From Akkermansia sp. (lineage in GTDB: Bacteria; Verrucomicrobiota; Verrucomicrobiia; Verrucomicrobiales; Akkermansiaceae): DNA of 64,000 nt. A program made the translations under genes and the position numbers. The DNA is taken from positions 1 through 64,000 of the forward strand of contig JAFQGD010000031.1 in NCBI GenBank assembly GCA_017398355.1. The letters run 5' to 3'. Shown here in pieces: positions 38,445 to 46,789 of the stretch. Each line of letters opens with the position of its first letter. The first letter of the stretch is position 1. Under the pieces are notes generated by a model. It searched no databases. It was given only the letters and a program-made list of their open reading frames with translations, and was not told where the DNA came from.

Positions 38445-39296
38445 TTACGAATCCAAACTTAATAAATTTTTAATAAATAGTGACAAACGTATATTTTGAG
38501 AGAGAAATTCTTCCTCTTTCATTTTACGGTATTTAGAGGGTGTCCAGCCATTATGTAACATAATAATCCCACTTTCATTCATAAAATCATTCGTTGATGA
38601 GCACTCGGAAAACCAAAACTTTACATAGTTATCTATAACGGATTGATCTGCGAATGTGTACGATGTCCGCAATTCAGGAAAAACGCCATATTTAGGATCC
38701 TCTCTGGACCATACAGTTACCTCGTTCTCATCAGATTTGTACACTAACTTGTCCATAATGGCATTAAAAGCAGAGCCCCAATATATTTTCTTGACTATTT
38801 TAAGAATATTCAAAATTCGGTAAATGATGTAATAAAATCTATTTCCATATCGCATTCTTATAAGTGGCATAGTTTCGTTTAATTCATTTACCCACTCCTC
38901 AATAATGGACAAGTGCGGTTTTTTTGCATATAAACACGCTGCATGGGTAATGCGACGATCAGGCGTTCCGAATAAAGAAAAATCAGTTGGTGTAGAATCA
39001 AGAAAATCGGCAGCTTTCCGTGATGTGATAATTGTGTCACAATCCAACCATAATCCACCATGTTTAGACAAGAGCAAGGCCCTGTAAATATCTGCCTGCA
39101 TTGCTAAAGAACACCTAGAAGGGCATTGAAACTGTTTTATTTCTGAAGGAGAAAGCCACTGTATAATCGATTTATAATCGAGAAGGTGTATCTCGTACTC
39201 CGGCAGGAATTTTTTCCATGTTTTCATGCAAAGTTCAAGGTAAGCCGGAAGGTTTTCCCGAGGTTCCCAAAATGCAAAAATATGTTTCTGGTTCAT
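38445..39296 (-). CDS. Capsular/GT32-like glycosyltransferase (DXD)
   Basis: This 283-residue protein starts NQKHIFAFWEPRENLPAYLE, like sugar transferases with a DXD motif. The DXD is in LWLDCDTIITSRKAADF. The family adds sugars such as galactose or mannose to capsule or surface glycans. The gene is clearly more AT-rich than its surroundings, uses many A/T-ending codons and sits between AT-rich spacers, suggesting horizontal gain. The ATG at 39296 was chosen; a GTG two codons earlier is possible. Confidence 0.75.
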   Translation of the reverse strand: MNQKHIFAFWEPRENLPAYLELCMKTWKKFLPEYEIHLLDYKSIIQWLSPSEIKQFQCPSRCSLAMQADIYRALLLSKHGGLWLDCDTIITSRKAADFLDSTPTDFSLFGTPDRRITHAACLYAKKPHLSIIEEWVNELNETMPLIRMRYGNRFYYIIYRILNILKIVKKIYWGSAFNAIMDKLVYKSDENEVTVWSREDPKYGVFPELRTSYTFADQSVIDNYVKFWFSECSSTNDFMNESGIIMLHNGWTPSKYRKMKEEEFLSQNIRLSLFIKNLLSLDS

Positions 39297-39362
39297 AATC
39301 ACGATTTATGTTGCATTCTTTTACTCGCTACTTATTATGATAAAGCAGCTTAAGCGAGCATA

Positions 39363-39519
39363 GCATTTAGAATGCGATTGCGCCGTAACATATTATTCTC
39401 CAGCGAGTCAGGTTGAATTCAAACTTTCATTTTTTTCTAAATTGATAATTTTTAATTTTCGCATAGCGTTTATTTTCAACGCTTCTAGTAATTTGACTTG
39501 ACAATCGCATTCTAAATGC
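39363..39519. repeat. 18-bp inverted repeats bounding an AT-rich element (MITE-like)
   Basis: GCATTTAGAATGCGATTG (39363-39380) is repeated as its exact reverse complement, CAATCGCATTCTAAATGC (39502-39519), across 121 bases of AT-rich, non-coding DNA. Each end is itself nearly palindromic: ATCGCATT-CTA-AATGCGAT at 39504-39522 has perfect 8-bp arms. This could be a miniature inverted-repeat element or a pair of operator palindromes. No target duplication was seen at its borders. Confidence 0.55.
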
Positions 39520-39623
39520 GATGAACACTATAAACAGGCAAGAAACAGACACCATCTGCGTGTAGGTGATTTCATTCTCTTTTTTTTCTGACCACATTTA
39601 GTGTTTATTCCAAGCATGTGAGC

Positions 39624-39652
39624 AAAAAAAAGCCCCCTCGTGCGGAGGGGGC
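39624..39652 (-). terminator. Terminator of the thioredoxin-like gene
   Basis: GCCCCCTC and GAGGGGGC form a compact GC-rich stem around a short loop. On the minus strand it is followed by an eight-T run. It lies 28 bases after the stop of the preceding minus-strand gene. Confidence 0.9.
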
Positions 39653-39680
39653 GGAAGTAACAATCATGAGGCGGTAGGCA

Positions 39681-40784
39681 TCAAAACTCAATAGAATCTT
39701 CTTGCTTGCGATCTCTGATTTTCTTATCCTTCTTCTTCTTCGCGTCTTGCTTGCGCTTTTCGCGGTCAGCTTTCCGTTGCTCGGGAGAGCGTTTTGTTTT
39801 TATGCTACCCCACAGATCATGCAAAGCGGCTGCGCCACGCCCAAACACTGTGTTCGGGTCAATTTCGCCCATCTTTTTAATGTGACCCTTGAGCTGATTG
39901 GGTTGTATGGCCTCGCGGCGTGATTGCCCAATGAAAGTGAGGTAGGCTGCTTGGCGGTCGTATGTGCGGTATGCCGGGTCTTTGATAATTTTGAAGCATT
40001 CTTCCTTGATCATATCATAATCCGGCACAAAATCGGGTTTAAGGAAGCCATCAGACGTATCAAAGAGCTTGTAGCGGAATTGCAGCTCGACATGCTTGTA
40101 ACGGCGCACAAGACCGGTCTTATCAGACGGGTCGGAAAGCTCGAGTTCATGCAACAAGTTCGGGTCCGTATAGGGAGGCATACTGGCTATGCTACCGCCG
40201 GGGATATACAATTGCAAATCCATGGCTTCTGCGATGAGTTTGGCTCTCTCCACCCCTTGTACACTACTGGCGGAGGCTGATTCGCCATCCAGCCCCACCT
40301 TTTTCATAATTTCCTGGTACTTGCGGAATTTGGCCAAGTAGTTGCGCATGTTTTCACGGCCTTTTTCACCTTCCTCATCGCCCAAGTAATCAGCACCGGG
40401 TAAATGAGCATATGCTTTGCCGTTTTTATCCAACATGACGACTAAGGGACAAACCCCAAATGGGGGGTCAGGGAAGCCACCGCGTATATCTGCAGCTTCG
40501 CCGGCCTTGGGATGGCCGGAATCTTCATAAAACGGTATGGCCACCATCACTGCATTGCCTGCGGCGGCTTCCGTCTCCGGATTTTTCCAGAAGCTATTGA
40601 GCATGCGGAGGCTGCGCCTGTTCCAATCCGGGCCATAGCAATAGACAACGATACCATCGTCCCCTGCTTTCTCCAGCGCCTCACTGTAGCTGGCAACACG
40701 TTGAGCAGACCATGCGGACGCAAGAGACAGCGAGGCAAGCAGAAGACCCGCCGTAAAAGTTTTAGTGAACTTTCTTATTATCAT
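39681..40784 (-). CDS. Secreted thioredoxin-like protein lacking the CxxC motif
   Basis: This 367-residue exported protein has a signal peptide (MIIRKFTKTFTAGLLLASLS) and an N-terminal region with the thioredoxin-like order: strand GIVVYCYG, then the active-site turn. The turn reads GPDWNRRSLRML, where family members have a DW-C-x-x-C motif, so the redox cysteines are gone. The C-terminal half is helical and ends in a Lys/Arg-rich tail. The ATG at 40784 lies inside the end of the upstream gene (23-base overlap). Confidence 0.6.
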   Translation of the reverse strand: MIIRKFTKTFTAGLLLASLSLASAWSAQRVASYSEALEKAGDDGIVVYCYGPDWNRRSLRMLNSFWKNPETEAAAGNAVMVAIPFYEDSGHPKAGEAADIRGGFPDPPFGVCPLVVMLDKNGKAYAHLPGADYLGDEEGEKGRENMRNYLAKFRKYQEIMKKVGLDGESASASSVQGVERAKLIAEAMDLQLYIPGGSIASMPPYTDPNLLHELELSDPSDKTGLVRRYKHVELQFRYKLFDTSDGFLKPDFVPDYDMIKEECFKIIKDPAYRTYDRQAAYLTFIGQSRREAIQPNQLKGHIKKMGEIDPNTVFGRGAAALHDLWGSIKTKRSPEQRKADREKRKQDAKKKKDKKIRDRKQEDSIEF

Positions 40785-43374
40785 ATACGAGAAGAGCGCG
40801 GAAGTTAATACCAATCAGCTGACCTTCACCGGAATCGATGCGGATGAACTTCACGGTAGGATTGTTTTTCTTGATGTGAACACGGACACAAGGATCCTTC
40901 ACGTTGTTGGGCAGCTTGGCCAAGTGAGTCCATTCTTTACCATCTTTGGAAACCTCGAGATTCCATTCATAGTACCCGGCAGCACTACCCCCGGAGGGAA
41001 TGATAACGATGCCACCAATCTGAGCTGCTTTTTTAAGCTCCAAGGTAACTTTCTGGTGTTTACCACCATCAGACTGGATAAGGCCACCAGCCGTCGTTAA
41101 TGCGGCTCCATGGTAGATGGCAGAGCGGAAATTCGGATGATACTTGCTAAGCGTAATCAAGCCACCTTCGGAAATGAGGTTGCCGCCTACCGGTTCAAAC
41201 TTGGGAAGGGGCTTCATCTCTGCTTCCTTTTTCTTGATGTAAGGCTCGCTATACTGAGTGGCCAGTTCTATATTGCCGACCGCTTCAGCACCGCGGATAA
41301 TGCCCGCCACCATAGCATCTTTCTCGGTGCATGTTTCCATGGCTTTTTCCACCATTTCCAACACATCTTTACCGAAGGTCTTGTGCTCTGCATAAGCTGT
41401 GCGAATAGCCCAAGCTATAGCCAAGGAGAAAGAGGGATGCTTGGAGACACTATCGAAAAGCTTGGCGAAGAACTCTTTCTTGAGAGAGCGACTCTTCCCC
41501 AAGGAAGCATACTGCATATCCAGCAGTTTATCGATATCCCATTCAGCTTTTTCGTTCACGTTGAAGTTGTTGAACAACGTTTCAAAGGCAACTATCTTCT
41601 GTTTGGGGCTGCGAAGAGTGGCCAGCATGCTCGGGTAGATATTTTCCGTAAGGAATGAGGCACACATGGCAGGGTGCTGCGGAGCTACGGAAGAGCAAAT
41701 GAACTCATTCACGCCAAGCCATTTTCTCGGTTGGCGTTTGAGTGACTTGGCCGCTGTTTCCATATACATGCCCCAAATGGGTTGATTGAGGGGCTGCATG
41801 GTAGCAGAAAGTTCATACAACTTGAGGGCATTCACCGGATTCTTGTGGGCTGCAAGCACGGATGCCATCGTTGCCACCATCTGAGCATCACGCGTGCGCG
41901 CTCCATTCTGGAACATGCTCGTCATCATCTCGAAGGCACTCCATGAGTACTCACCCCAGCAGCTCCAGTGAGGATGGCGATCTTCTGACACCGTATTGGA
42001 GGGATGCCACTTGCCATCCACATATACAGCATACGCGCAGTGACCCGGTTCCCCCATGGTAACAGCCGGCACACCATTGGCACACGCAGATGAAGTACCG
42101 AAGTGCGACAAACCACCACATACGGCACCGACATCGCGTGTCATCTTCGCAAAGTTGTCCGGATATAGGGACTGAAACGGCTCGTAGTAGAAGTTCGAGA
42201 AAATAACATCACCCGTCACGTTGAGCGGGAGATAGGGTACTTGGAATGCCATGCCGGTGTAACGCATGGCAGGTGCCGAGCAGTTATCCCGCAACCAACG
42301 CATTGTCGTAGCCGTACCAAAGTGGTTGTTTCCTTTCCAGCCGCACACAATATGCATCAACCAATCCGGCAATGTTGCAAATCCGCTATGCAGCAGTTCC
42401 TTATCTGCACTTTCCGCAAAGAATTCATAGCGTTCGCGAGCACTCTTGAAGATATCATTCTTCTCCTTTTTGCCACGGCGACGCGGCTCACCCATATTGC
42501 CGAGGATTTTGAGTTCTTCTATTTCTTCCGGTGTTAACTCGCGGCCATCGCCATACCACCCGTTGCGGGTGAACTGGACTGCTACGGCGGCTGCAATGCG
42601 ACGCTTGAGACCGGGTTTGGTATTACCGGCGTTTTCTGTACCACCTTCGTAGAGCACGTCCTTATCCATATTGGGGTCATTCTGGCGGAAGTGGCGCACC
42701 ATGGCCAATGCTATTTCCGGTTTTTCCAGCTGCCCATCGTACACGAAAGAAGAGACCCAAGGCAAATCATTGAGTAGCAAAGCCAAATCTTCTGCGGTCT
42801 CTCGGTCTTTCATCAACTTGGAAAGAGAATCCATATCCGCAAGGTGGAGCAGCTCCCACTGTGCCAGCATGAGGCGGTTTTCCGGCTTTTTCAGGAACTC
42901 CATCACGCCCTTTTGGTCAATCTTCTTGAGAGCCTGGCGCAGCTGGCCTGCCAGTCGGCGTTCCAGCATGGCAGGTTGGCGCCAGTTGGAACCGGTGAGC
43001 TTGCCGATAAACTTCTCTTCAGAAACGGGACTCATGCCGTCATCCTCGCCCACAAAGCGCATCATCTTGCGCGGGGTGGTGCCCTCAGGGTCATCATCCT
43101 CCCCTTCTTCCTCTCCATCCACAAAACCATCTTCCGGTGTGGGTTCCGGTTCGGGTTTGGGCTCCTCCGGTTTTGGTTCTTCCGGCTTAGGCTCTTCTAT
43201 GCTTGTATCAGGACGGTTTTGATCTGCCAAATCATCCCACTCATCACGCGTGGGGGCCGTCTGCTTTTCCGTCTTTACCAACGCCTGAAGGATAGGAGCC
43301 ACGCCCGGTTCTGCATAGTAGCCAACCACGACACCAAGCACTAAGGCAATCAATAATATGTGACTCAGTTTCAT
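40762..43374 (-). CDS. Large exported transglutaminase-like/discoidin protein
   Basis: This 870-residue protein has an N-terminal signal anchor (ILLIALVLGVVVGYYAEPG), then a low-complexity acidic Pro/Glu stretch with repeated EEPKPEEPKPE units. The middle has a transglutaminase-like core: GAVCGGLSHFGTSSACANGV with a candidate catalytic Cys, then GEPGHCAYAVYVDGKW with the His. The C terminus is a discoidin (F5/8C-like) domain near residues 740-870. It may bind or process surface peptides or glycans; activity is inferred. The next gene overlaps its 3' end. Confidence 0.65.
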   Translation of the reverse strand: MKLSHILLIALVLGVVVGYYAEPGVAPILQALVKTEKQTAPTRDEWDDLADQNRPDTSIEEPKPEEPKPEEPKPEPEPTPEDGFVDGEEEGEDDDPEGTTPRKMMRFVGEDDGMSPVSEEKFIGKLTGSNWRQPAMLERRLAGQLRQALKKIDQKGVMEFLKKPENRLMLAQWELLHLADMDSLSKLMKDRETAEDLALLLNDLPWVSSFVYDGQLEKPEIALAMVRHFRQNDPNMDKDVLYEGGTENAGNTKPGLKRRIAAAVAVQFTRNGWYGDGRELTPEEIEELKILGNMGEPRRRGKKEKNDIFKSARERYEFFAESADKELLHSGFATLPDWLMHIVCGWKGNNHFGTATTMRWLRDNCSAPAMRYTGMAFQVPYLPLNVTGDVIFSNFYYEPFQSLYPDNFAKMTRDVGAVCGGLSHFGTSSACANGVPAVTMGEPGHCAYAVYVDGKWHPSNTVSEDRHPHWSCWGEYSWSAFEMMTSMFQNGARTRDAQMVATMASVLAAHKNPVNALKLYELSATMQPLNQPIWGMYMETAAKSLKRQPRKWLGVNEFICSSVAPQHPAMCASFLTENIYPSMLATLRSPKQKIVAFETLFNNFNVNEKAEWDIDKLLDMQYASLGKSRSLKKEFFAKLFDSVSKHPSFSLAIAWAIRTAYAEHKTFGKDVLEMVEKAMETCTEKDAMVAGIIRGAEAVGNIELATQYSEPYIKKKEAEMKPLPKFEPVGGNLISEGGLITLSKYHPNFRSAIYHGAALTTAGGLIQSDGGKHQKVTLELKKAAQIGGIVIIPSGGSAAGYYEWNLEVSKDGKEWTHLAKLPNNVKDPCVRVHIKKNNPTVKFIRIDSGEGQLIGINFRALLVYDNKKVH

Positions 43375-43492
43375 TTGTCTCTATCTATTAGCAAATACGA
43401 CTCGATATGTCAAGGCTACAAATCGCTTTCAACAGAGAAAACGCATTAGGCGAGATGTGGCTTAAATAGCTGCAAGTGCTTGAAAGCAATTG

Positions 43493-43519
43493 CAAATTTC
43501 ACATTTCAAATTTCACATT
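43493..43519. repeat. Two tandem copies of a 13-bp repeat
   Basis: CAAATTTCACATT occurs at 43493-43505 and again at 43507-43519, separated by one T. It lies between the large exported-protein gene and the decayed polyvalent gene. Only two copies are present, so it is not a CRISPR. Confidence 0.6.
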
Positions 43520-43917
43520 GAAAAAAGTGGCGCTGTCGCGCAAAAAAATGGGTGAGGTACATCCCCGCTTGCCTCCTCGCGGTTCTTTCTTCCTATAGGC
43601 TTATGCACCACTCTTGGTATATTGCCCGTCCAAGCATCTCGGCTCCACACCTCAGTTCCCTTCCGCGGGTCCACCATCTCCGGCTTACCAATCAAATTGA
43701 TTGCCCCGGCTCCTCCCCATTCATACGGCCTATCCAGGCGCGTCACCGCCACACTCGGCATCGGCATGCCCCCCAACTCCAGCGCCGCCAAAAACTTCTC
43801 CGCACTCAAACTATGCACCGCCGCCAAGTTGCGCGGCTCATACTCCACGCTCATCGTAATATCGCCGCTGCTCCCATCAAACGTCCCCTGGTTATCGGTG
43901 GCGGATTTGATTAGGAG
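43513..43917 (-). pseudogene. Downstream fragment of a broken large polyvalent protein gene
   Basis: The minus-strand frame from 43917 to 43513 reads IKSATDNQGTFDGSSGDITM, then NLAAVHSLSAEKFLAALELG and PYEWGGAGAINLIG, phrases typical of large phage or mobile-element polyvalent proteins. It has no start of its own. Its first residues continue the ADP-ribosyltransferase end of the upstream ORF once a frameshift near 43905-43918 is allowed. The last residues lose family character before the stop, so the true C terminus is missing. Confidence 0.65.
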
Positions 43918-45370
43918 TTACTGGCACAAATGAATGACCGCGTAAAATAACACTACCATTCCCATCAGGGTATCCCCCCTCATCTAGGATTAAGCCATCG
44001 TAATCCAATTCATTCTCTTCAATAAACTCCAGCAAGTCGGAGGCATCAGTCCAATCCGGCAACCCTCTTTCGCTCAGCGGTGCACCGTTGCCCCACTTAC
44101 GGAAAAAGTCTGTCTCAAATATCTTCTTCTCAGCAGCATTGCGCGTATCAAACGGCTTGCGGATATTCAAGAATACCTCATAAAGCATAGGTGTTCCAAC
44201 ATCTCTGCTGCTACGGTTAGAACTTGCTGACGGATGCTTATATTTTTCAGCATACCACATGAACGGAGAGAAATAAGACTCATTGCGGAATATGGTAAAA
44301 CCACCTGTTGGACTCCCATGGTACACCACCAGCGGCTCGCCGTTCTCGTCTACTACCTTGGAACAATTTTCTTCAATTTCCTTGACTCTGTTCCATACAT
44401 CAAGTAGTATGCTCTGGGGAGCTCCTGACGTGCCGGTAACCACCCCGGTCTTGAACACGTCGAGGAGCTTCTCCTTTATTTGAACTTCATGTAAATAAAA
44501 ACCGGTGCGCGTCTCCCCCTTCATTACGACAACTTCGCACACATAGCTCACACCACCTATTTGCACAGGCGCCGCAATCACATAACTATCATCACCGCGA
44601 CCTTTCCAGTTAGGGGCAATCTCTACCAGCACACCTTGCTCAATCACATCATGCACCACAGCAAAAGCGGCTGACTTCAAACGTCCAACACCATGAGCAA
44701 TCGACGCTTTAACAGAGCGAGTATCCAGTATCACCTCCCCTAATATCGGGTTCTTTGCCACGCCACCATATTCTTTGCTCCAAAATTCTGTTACCTTGTC
44801 CGTGAGCTTTCTACCATCTGGGGCAAACTCATCTCCAGTTATGGCACAGACATCATCCATGCTTCGCAACTTATCTATGGCGGAACGGAATCGCGCCACC
44901 TTCTCCCAATCACCAAACCACTCCTTAAACGCCTTGGTGCGCACCTGCAACCACTGGCGCTCCGTCAAGTTCGTAGGCTTCCCGTTCGGCGCCGTCATAA
45001 ACGTACCATCCTTTTCAGCCGCAGCCTCGATATCCTCCATCTCCTGCGTCACACTAAAGCTCAGCTCCGGCACAGCCTCTGCCTGCTTAGCGCGCAAATA
45101 CGCCTCAGCATCCAACTCCTTAAGCCCCTGCTCGCGCTCACGCTGGGCGCGCTGCTGCTCCAGCAACTGCCCCACAGGGTCCACCTCCGTCTTGCCATCA
45201 TAAAGCTGCGCCTGCGCCACCAAATCCGGGTAACTGCCCACCATCTCAAACTTAGCGCGCAGCCCCTCCAAATCGGCCAACAAATCCTCGCCACCCTCCA
45301 TCTGCGTAGCAATCCCCAGCCGCTCCGCCTCCTCTCGCTTCTTACCGCTCAACTTGCGCCCCTGCTTCAC
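43892..45370 (-). CDS. Truncated polyvalent protein with ADP-ribosyltransferase domain
   Basis: This 492-residue open frame begins with GTG just after an in-frame TGA, so it is probably the inner part of a longer gene. It has a Glu/Arg-rich coiled region (1-100), then NLTERQWLQVRTKAFKEWFG, then a DRSVKASIAHG-type central domain seen in polyvalent proteins. The C-terminal end has ENGEPLVVYHGSP, YEVFLNIRKPFDT and YDGLILDEGG, the pattern of polyvalent ADP-ribosyltransferases. It ends early at PNQIRHR because of the frameshift described with the neighbouring fragment. It is likely non-functional. Confidence 0.6.
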   Translation of the reverse strand: MKQGRKLSGKKREEAERLGIATQMEGGEDLLADLEGLRAKFEMVGSYPDLVAQAQLYDGKTEVDPVGQLLEQQRAQREREQGLKELDAEAYLRAKQAEAVPELSFSVTQEMEDIEAAAEKDGTFMTAPNGKPTNLTERQWLQVRTKAFKEWFGDWEKVARFRSAIDKLRSMDDVCAITGDEFAPDGRKLTDKVTEFWSKEYGGVAKNPILGEVILDTRSVKASIAHGVGRLKSAAFAVVHDVIEQGVLVEIAPNWKGRGDDSYVIAAPVQIGGVSYVCEVVVMKGETRTGFYLHEVQIKEKLLDVFKTGVVTGTSGAPQSILLDVWNRVKEIEENCSKVVDENGEPLVVYHGSPTGGFTIFRNESYFSPFMWYAEKYKHPSASSNRSSRDVGTPMLYEVFLNIRKPFDTRNAAEKKIFETDFFRKWGNGAPLSERGLPDWTDASDLLEFIEENELDYDGLILDEGGYPDGNGSVILRGHSFVPVTPNQIRHR

Positions 45371-45574
45371 CAGCGAAATCGCCCGTCACTCCCGCCGTGC
45401 TTGGCAGCACACTAATTACGCACTTATTCCCGGCGTTCTAAGGCAATTCAGTCCGAGGTCATCCCAATTCACCTCTCACAACAAGGGTAGCTACCATCAG
45501 TATAAAACAAGTAAGCCGGCAAGCAACAATTGGCCTCCGGCTCACTTTATAATATCCTTAATCAAGAAGGGAAA

Positions 45575-46789
45575 TTACTGCAGCATAGCGAGCGCTCTTT
45601 CCGTGGCCTCCAGAGCGAGCTGCACATCCTCCATGGTATTGCAGAGGGAGAAAGAATAGCGCGTAGTACCTGTGATACCCAAAGCTTGCATGAGGGGTTG
45701 GCAGCAATGGTGCCCCGTGCGGACGGCAATCCCCATTTGGTCAAGCAGGGTTCCTAAGTCGTAATGGTGTACTCCGGGAACAACGATGGAAACGAGAGCT
45801 CCCCTACCCGTTTTGGGCCCCAGGATGCGGACTCCCGGTAATTTTTCCAAGCCATCACACAACGCCTTTGTCATCTGTTGTTCGTGTTCCTCAATGGCAG
45901 GGATGCCTACCGCTTGGGTAAATTTGAGAGCTTCGGCCAAGACGATGTTCCCACAAATATTGGGAGTACCAGCCTCGTACTTAAATGGTAAGTCGTTGTA
46001 CGTTGTACCATTGAAAGACACCTCTCGAATCATCTCGCCACCACCGAGCCACGGCGGCAATGTCTCCAATATACTTTCGCGGCCCCAAAGAATACCGGTG
46101 CCGGTGGGGCCGTATACTTTGTGCCCGGAAAAAGCGTAAAAATCCGCACCCAAGCGTTGGACATCGACAAGCTGGTGCCCGGTGCTCTGGGCACCATCTA
46201 CCAACACGATGGTATCAGGGCGGTTCCTGCGGGCTGCTGTTATGATTTTCTCTACAGGATTTACGACCCCCAACGCATTTGATATATACGGGAATGCAAC
46301 GATGCGAGTGCGTGGCGAGAGCAGCGCCTCATACGCCTCCATATCGAAAGTAAGCTCGACAGTAAGCGGTACAGGACGCAATATAGCGCCCGAACGCTGG
46401 CAGAGCATTTGCCACGGCACGATGTTGGAGTGGTGAGCATCAGTCGTCACGACGATTTCGTCCCCAGCACACACCATGCCGGACAGGGCCAATGTTTGCG
46501 CCACCAAGTTGATAGAAGCAGTACAACCGGAGGTGAAAACAATTTCCTTATCGGATGCGGCATGCAGGAATTGAGCAACCGAAGAGCGGGCTTGCTCATG
46601 CGCTTCTGTTGCCAAGCGGCTCAGATAATGCGCCCCACGGTGGATATTTGAATTGAGCCTCTGGTAATAATTCTGTTCTGCCTGGAGTACAGAAAGTGGT
46701 TTTTGTGTAGTGGCAGCATTGTCCAAATACACCAAAGGGCGCTTGCCTACGCGGGTGTCCAGAATGGGGAATTCCGTTCGCAAGTCCAT
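45575..46789 (-). CDS. sufS: Cysteine desulfurase (SufS type)
   Basis: This 404-residue PLP enzyme has YLDNAATTQKPLSVLQAEQN, the PLP lysine in YAFSGHKVYGPTGTGILWG, and the class II catalytic cysteine in RTGHHCCQPLMQALG. SufS feeds sulfur to SufE/SufBCD for Fe-S clusters. No suf partner is adjacent; instead its ATG shares one base with the stop of the conserved gene upstream. Confidence 0.93.
   Translation of the reverse strand: MDLRTEFPILDTRVGKRPLVYLDNAATTQKPLSVLQAEQNYYQRLNSNIHRGAHYLSRLATEAHEQARSSVAQFLHAASDKEIVFTSGCTASINLVAQTLALSGMVCAGDEIVVTTDAHHSNIVPWQMLCQRSGAILRPVPLTVELTFDMEAYEALLSPRTRIVAFPYISNALGVVNPVEKIITAARRNRPDTIVLVDGAQSTGHQLVDVQRLGADFYAFSGHKVYGPTGTGILWGRESILETLPPWLGGGEMIREVSFNGTTYNDLPFKYEAGTPNICGNIVLAEALKFTQAVGIPAIEEHEQQMTKALCDGLEKLPGVRILGPKTGRGALVSIVVPGVHHYDLGTLLDQMGIAVRTGHHCCQPLMQALGITGTTRYSFSLCNTMEDVQLALEATERALAMLQ

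Larger units (their letters stand above)
39297..39680. other. AT-rich spacer upstream of the glycosyltransferase
   Basis: This 384-base gap has no gene. It carries the inverted-repeat element at 39363-39519 and the terminator of the thioredoxin-like gene at 39624-39652. A TTGACA hexamer lies at 39498-39503 with no well-spaced -10 box. Confidence 0.6.

Noticed and set aside
43493..43519. CRISPR array
   Set aside because: Only two short copies with a one-base spacer; no cas genes are present.
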